From Leptolyngbya sp. KIOST-1 (GTDB lineage: Bacteria > Cyanobacteriota > Cyanobacteriia > Phormidesmidales > Phormidesmidaceae), in NCBI RefSeq assembly GCF_000763385.1, contig NZ_JQFA01000002.1, forward strand, positions 1-64,000: a stretch of DNA of 64,000 nt. The letters are read 5' to 3'. The notes beneath the pieces were generated by a model. That model saw nothing but the letters and a program-made list of their open reading frames with translations. It was not told the DNA's origin and did not search any database. This document shows positions 60,890 through 64,000 of this stretch, one piece after another. Within the stretch, counting starts at the first letter, position 1. Each line of letters opens with the position of its first letter. A program made the position numbers and the translations under genes.

Positions 60890-61519
60890 CTAGGAGCCGG
60901 GTTCGGGAGGAGGCGCTGGAGTAGTGGGCTGCACGGGCTCGACCGGCTGGGCGGCACCGCAGTAGCCGTTGACCTGGTTGATCAGCTGCGACTCCGTCTG
61001 CGACAGCGTTTCGATGGAGGCTACGGCGCTCATGGTCTGCTGCTGGGACTCTTCAATTTTGGCCGGTAGCTCCGCCTCTGATTCCACCTGCACCACCAGA
61101 TCCATAGCCTCGCGGGCGTCGGTCAGGGCGGCGCTAAACCCCTGCACAACAACGACATATTCGTCCCTGAACTGGCTCAGGTCCTCATCGCGCAGATTGG
61201 TGGTCTGGAGGTCACTGACCAGCCCGTTCAGGTTGGTGACCACCTTGTCGACGGCGGTGGTGTACTGGCTGGCGGCCAGCTTGATGTCGTCCAGGTTTTT
61301 GACCTGGGCAGCGCTCTCGCTGAAGGTTTGAATTTCCGCCTCAAACTCCTGCATAAAGCCCTGGGTCTGGTTGACCACTTCGGCCAGCTGGTTGCACTGG
61401 GCTACTTTAGACGAGCCGCAGCCCAGCAGCAGCAGCGGCAGCAAAAGCCCTACCCCACGTATGCTCCACCGCCCCACGCGTCGATCTGTGCCTGCTACCT
61501 GTGTCATCGCTGCCGCCAT
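60890..61519 (-). CDS. Predicted lipoprotein with coiled coil
   Basis: The 209 aa protein has a basic N-terminus, a leucine-rich stretch (GVGLLLPLLLLGC) and lipobox LLGC at residue 34, so it should be lipidated. The rest is helical with heptad-like spacing (LDDIKLAASQYTTAVDKVV; AMDLVVQVESEAEL), and ends in a Pro-rich tail after a single Cys (VNGYCGAAQP). No named family is recognised. It is separated from Ycf51 by a long divergent gap. Confidence 0.72.
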   Translation of the reverse strand: MAAAMTQVAGTDRRVGRWSIRGVGLLLPLLLLGCGSSKVAQCNQLAEVVNQTQGFMQEFEAEIQTFSESAAQVKNLDDIKLAASQYTTAVDKVVTNLNGLVSDLQTTNLRDEDLSQFRDEYVVVVQGFSAALTDAREAMDLVVQVESEAELPAKIEESQQQTMSAVASIETLSQTESQLINQVNGYCGAAQPVEPVQPTTPAPPPEPGS

Positions 61520-61994
61520 CTGTTTATTGCTACGGCTTCAAGTTTTACCCTGTCTTGGGTAGGTTTACAACTTAATGTGCCGATTATTTTATTGAGTTTT
61601 GACAGGGCCAGAAAAGTGCCGGAACAGCGCCAGAACAGCCGGCAAAATGGCCGTTAATTGGCCCTGAACATGCCAAAGAAGGGGTGGCTCTGCCCGTAGC
61701 TAGCCGGAACGCTGTGGGCGATCGCAGGCAGCGCTTTGCGGCCTGACCAAACTTGCGATCGCCCAGGCCCATTGCTCAGCACCGCAAAGACGGGAAAACT
61801 GCTGATAGGATCAGAAAAGATAAAGGTATGGCTCGATACCAGGCGGGTGAGGAGGACAGGACTCCGGGCGCGCGACTCCAGCGATGGAACGACGCGGCAC
61901 CGCCAGGCACTTTTCCCGCTGGGGGAGGGGCTTCTGCGATATCTTGGATCAGCCACCTACTCTACTGCGTTACCTCTACGGATGCGATCGCGCG
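61520..61994. other. Divergent promoter region
   Basis: No gene was recognised in these 475 bp between the lipoprotein and ycf51 genes. GCGATCGC octamers occur near 61719 and 61757. The frame of ycf51 stays open leftwards to 61884, but that extension does not resemble the family, so it is treated as leader. Confidence 0.4.
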
Positions 61995-62498
61995 ATGCTC
62001 AGCCCAGATGATTTTTTAGAGGCCACCCGATGGGCTGGTTTGATGACCTTGGCCCTGGCCGCACTGACGGGGTTTGCCTTTGTGTTTAAGTGGGGCCTGC
62101 GGTTCCGTTTGGTGGGGGCCACCGGGTTCGCCGGAGTGCTCACCGTGGGTCTGCTCGGCCTGAGCTTTGAGCCCTTCAGCCGCACGGCGGTGCCCGGGGC
62201 GGTGCCCTACACCACGGTCTACGACTCCGGGGCCAGCCAGATTGTCATTGCTGTCCCCCAGGAGATTGCCCCGGAAACCCTGGATGCCACCCTGCGGCAG
62301 GCCGCCAGCAATTTGTTTAAGCCCTACCGGCTGGGACTGCCCGGTCAGGTCGCCACCATTCGCGCCCGCACCATTGCCCACGAACCCGGCGGCATCTCTA
62401 AACTGGTCTACCTGGGGCAAATTCAACCCAATCCCAAGGGGGCAGAGGACGCGTTTCAGGTGCAGATCTACAGCCCTGGCCCGTCTACTCCCGGCTGA
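61995..62498 (+). CDS. ycf51: Ycf51-family protein
   Basis: This 167 aa protein matches Ycf51, found in cyanobacteria and some plastids: MLSPDDFLEATRWAGLMTLA, FKWGLRFRLVGATGF, PGAVPYTTVYDSGASQIVIA and TLRQAASNLF. Two N-terminal membrane helices are predicted, followed by a soluble domain. Function is unknown. ATG 61995 is chosen because MLSPDDFL is the family's normal start. It leads a plus-strand run with the dehydrogenase (49 bp away) and aminotransferase. Confidence 0.88.
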   Translation: MLSPDDFLEATRWAGLMTLALAALTGFAFVFKWGLRFRLVGATGFAGVLTVGLLGLSFEPFSRTAVPGAVPYTTVYDSGASQIVIAVPQEIAPETLDATLRQAASNLFKPYRLGLPGQVATIRARTIAHEPGGISKLVYLGQIQPNPKGAEDAFQVQIYSPGPSTPG

Positions 62499-62547
62499 CC
62501 TCCACTGGTCCCTCATCCACTCACTCTCTCCCGCCTCCCCACTGCCT

Positions 62548-63711
62548 ATGCCCACCCTCTCCCCCCTTCCCATCCTCGCCATCGCCCCGGCCCAGGTTGT
62601 TCGCGGCGACGGCATTTTAGCTGACCAGGGGGCCGCAATCGCCCGCCTGGGTCAGCGCCCCCTGATTGTAGGCGGCGGCCACAGCCTGAAGCTGGCCGCC
62701 CCGCTGGTCGAGGCGCTAGGGCAGCAGGGCCTGACGCCTCAGACTGCTGCCTACGGCCAGGACTGTAGCGAAAGCTCCCTGGAGCGCCTGCGGGCGATCG
62801 CCGCTGAGCATCAGGCTGACCTGGTAATCGGCATCGGTGGCGGCAAGGCCCTCGACACGGCCAAACTGCTGGCCTACCAGATCGATTCCCCCGTGGTAAC
62901 GGTGCCCACCGCCGCCGCCACCTGCGCCGCCTGGACCGCTCTGTCCAACGTCTACTCCGACCAGGGTGCCTTTCGCTACGATGTGGCCCTGCCCACCTGC
63001 CCCAGCCTACTCGTGCTCGACTACGCCCTGATTCGCACGGCCCCTCGCCGTACCCTGGTGGCGGGCATTGGCGACGGCCTGGCCAAGTGGTACGAGGCAG
63101 CGGTCAGTAGCGGGGCCAGCCAGCAAACCCTGATCGTGGCGGCAGTGCAGCAGGCCCGGGTGCTACGCGATATTCTCCTGCAAAAAACCCCGGCGGCCCT
63201 GCGCCAGTGGGGTGGCCCTGAGTGGCAGGAGGTGGTCGACGCCACCGTGCTGCTGGCCGGGGTAGTGGGCGGGGTGGGCGGTGCCCAGTGCCGCACGGTG
63301 GCGGCCCACGCCGTGCACAACGGCCTCACCCAGCTGCCCGCCAGTCACGGCATTCTCCACGGCGAGAAGGTGGCCTACGGTATTTTGGTGCAGCTGCGGC
63401 TGGAGGAAATGGGGGGCAACGCCGCCCTGGCCCGGGCCGCCCGGCAGCAGCTGTTGCCCTTTTACCGGGCCGCTGGACTGCCCCAAACCCTGAGCGACCT
63501 GGGGCTGGGCGATATGTCCCTCCACCAGCTGCAGCAGGCGGCGGAGTTTGCCTGCCGCGAGGGGTCCGATATTCACCACCTGCCCTTTACGGTGGCCCCG
63601 GCGGCGGTAATGGCGGCGATGGTATCGCCCCTGTGCCCTGAGCTGCGCGAAAAAGCTCGGCCCTCTGCCCCCCTTCGTCCTTCTAGCGTTGCCCCGGAGG
63701 TGCAGCCATGA
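62548..63711 (+). CDS. Iron-containing alcohol/glycerol dehydrogenase family protein
   Basis: The 387 aa protein has the Fe-ADH/glycerol dehydrogenase fold: GIGGGKALDTAKLLA (nucleotide binding), TVPTAAATCAAWTALS, and metal-ligand-type segments VAGIGDGLAKWYEA (Asp), AAHAVHNGL (His) and HGILHGEKVAYG (His). It probably reduces an aldehyde/ketone or oxidises a polyol with NAD(P). ATG 62548 is selected, although the frame remains open to 62167 across the ycf51 gene. Its stop overlaps the next start (ATGA), implying coupling with the aminotransferase. Confidence 0.88.
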   Translation: MPTLSPLPILAIAPAQVVRGDGILADQGAAIARLGQRPLIVGGGHSLKLAAPLVEALGQQGLTPQTAAYGQDCSESSLERLRAIAAEHQADLVIGIGGGKALDTAKLLAYQIDSPVVTVPTAAATCAAWTALSNVYSDQGAFRYDVALPTCPSLLVLDYALIRTAPRRTLVAGIGDGLAKWYEAAVSSGASQQTLIVAAVQQARVLRDILLQKTPAALRQWGGPEWQEVVDATVLLAGVVGGVGGAQCRTVAAHAVHNGLTQLPASHGILHGEKVAYGILVQLRLEEMGGNAALARAARQQLLPFYRAAGLPQTLSDLGLGDMSLHQLQQAAEFACREGSDIHHLPFTVAPAAVMAAMVSPLCPELREKARPSAPLRPSSVAPEVQP

Positions 63712-64000
63712 CCCTCGACTGGATGCCCACCGCCCACCGCCTCAGCGCCCTGCCCCCCTACGTCTTTGCCCGTCTCGATGAGCTGAAGGCCCGCGCCCGC
63801 GAACAGGGGCTGGACCTGATCGACCTGGGCATGGGCAACCCGGATGGCCCCACCCCAGCCCCGGTGGTGGAGGCGGCGCGGGCCGCCATTGGCGATGTCG
63901 CTACCCACGGCTACCCCCCCTTTGAGGGCACCGCCAGTTTTCGCACCGCCATTACCGACTGGTACGGCCGCCGCTACGGCGTCGCCCTCGACCCCACCGC
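63708..64000 (+). CDS. Class I/II aminotransferase (partial, runs off the window)
   Basis: The first 97 codons read MTLDWMPTAHRLSALPPYVF, then LDLIDLGMGNPDGPTPAPVV and THGYPPFEGTASFRTAITDW. This is the N-terminus of a PLP-dependent aspartate/LL-diaminopimelate-type aminotransferase; the PLP lysine lies beyond the edge. It overlaps the dehydrogenase by four bases (ATGA), so the two enzymes may act in one pathway. The exact substrate cannot be determined from this part. Confidence 0.85.
   Translation, partial: MTLDWMPTAHRLSALPPYVFARLDELKARAREQGLDLIDLGMGNPDGPTPAPVVEAARAAIGDVATHGYPPFEGTASFRTAITDWYGRRYGVALDPT

Noticed and set aside
62167-62547. Upstream extension of the dehydrogenase frame
   Set aside because: The extension overlaps ycf51 and is Pro/Arg-rich without family similarity; ATG 62548 starts the conserved region.
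1-64000. CRISPR array, rRNA or tRNA genes
   Set aside because: I saw no regularly spaced 25-40 bp repeats with unique spacers and no recognisable rRNA or tRNA sequence; the tandem repeats present have no spacers.

Overview
The window is chromosomal DNA from a cyanobacterium, most likely a filamentous one. It is GC-rich and dotted with the cyanobacterial octamer GCGATCGC. It encodes proteins largely restricted to oxygenic phototrophs: a HetR-family regulator, Ycf51, a CrtL-type lycopene cyclase, a CrtD-like carotenoid desaturase, a CrtH-like FAD protein and a KaiB-fold protein. HetR together with giant multi-PAS/GAF kinases and C-rich/G-rich short tandem repeats points to a filamentous lineage such as the Leptolyngbya/Nodosilinea/Phormidium group. 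The genus is inference, and nothing here proves heterocyst formation.

Layout. 0-5.4 kb: a small hypothetical gene, a short tyrosine recombinase, uvrA, then a DUF2442/DUF4160 gene pair bracketed by an exact 134-bp direct repeat of the uvrA 3' end. 5.4-14.2 kb: a 2073-residue kinase with two complete kinase cores, translationally coupled to an 838-residue hybrid kinase. 14.2-20.9 kb: an FMN-type oxidoreductase, a MITE-like element, a secreted protein, a GT-C glycosyltransferase, a methyltransferase and a beta-helix/S-layer-homology protein. 21-28.2 kb: a three-gene membrane/YtxH operon, a structured gap, a Ppx/GppA phosphatase, a HEAT-repeat protein, a Nif11-like leader peptide gene and a SpoIID/LytB protein. 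28.2-37.5 kb: a gene remnant, a pRiA4b ORF-3-like protein, membrane proteins, a CrtH-like oxidoreductase, CorA, Apt, a PrsW-like protein and CrtL. 37.7-41.7 kb: PilT with a long Ala/Pro/Gln-rich head, the adjoining KaiB-like protein, an MliC-type lipoprotein and a Ca2+/H+ antiporter. 41.7-50.6 kb: an unknown protein, a GH31 glucosidase, a sugar ABC ATPase, a PIN toxin-antitoxin pair and a GyrA paralogue. 51-64 kb: a single-domain response regulator, an FAD oxidoreductase without redox cysteines, a methyltransferase, an LD-carboxypeptidase, a second GT-C enzyme, a conserved unknown, CrtD, HetR, a lipoprotein, Ycf51, an Fe-ADH-type dehydrogenase and the start of an aminotransferase.

How the genes fit together. 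Three carotenoid-type genes lie in the window but are scattered, as is usual in cyanobacteria. The GH31 enzyme and the MalK-type ATPase converge and may both handle oligosaccharides or compatible solutes. Motility (PilT plus a KaiB-fold partner), differentiation (HetR) and very large sensory kinases suggest a surface-living, behaviourally complex organism.

The most unusual signals are the duplicated uvrA tail around a small gene pair, two in-frame G-rich/C-rich repeat blocks inside one kinase, the PilT-linked KaiB-like protein, the lone Nif11-type leader peptide and the GyrA paralogue without a GyrA box. All assignments come from reading the sequence and remembered family motifs; no database search was run.
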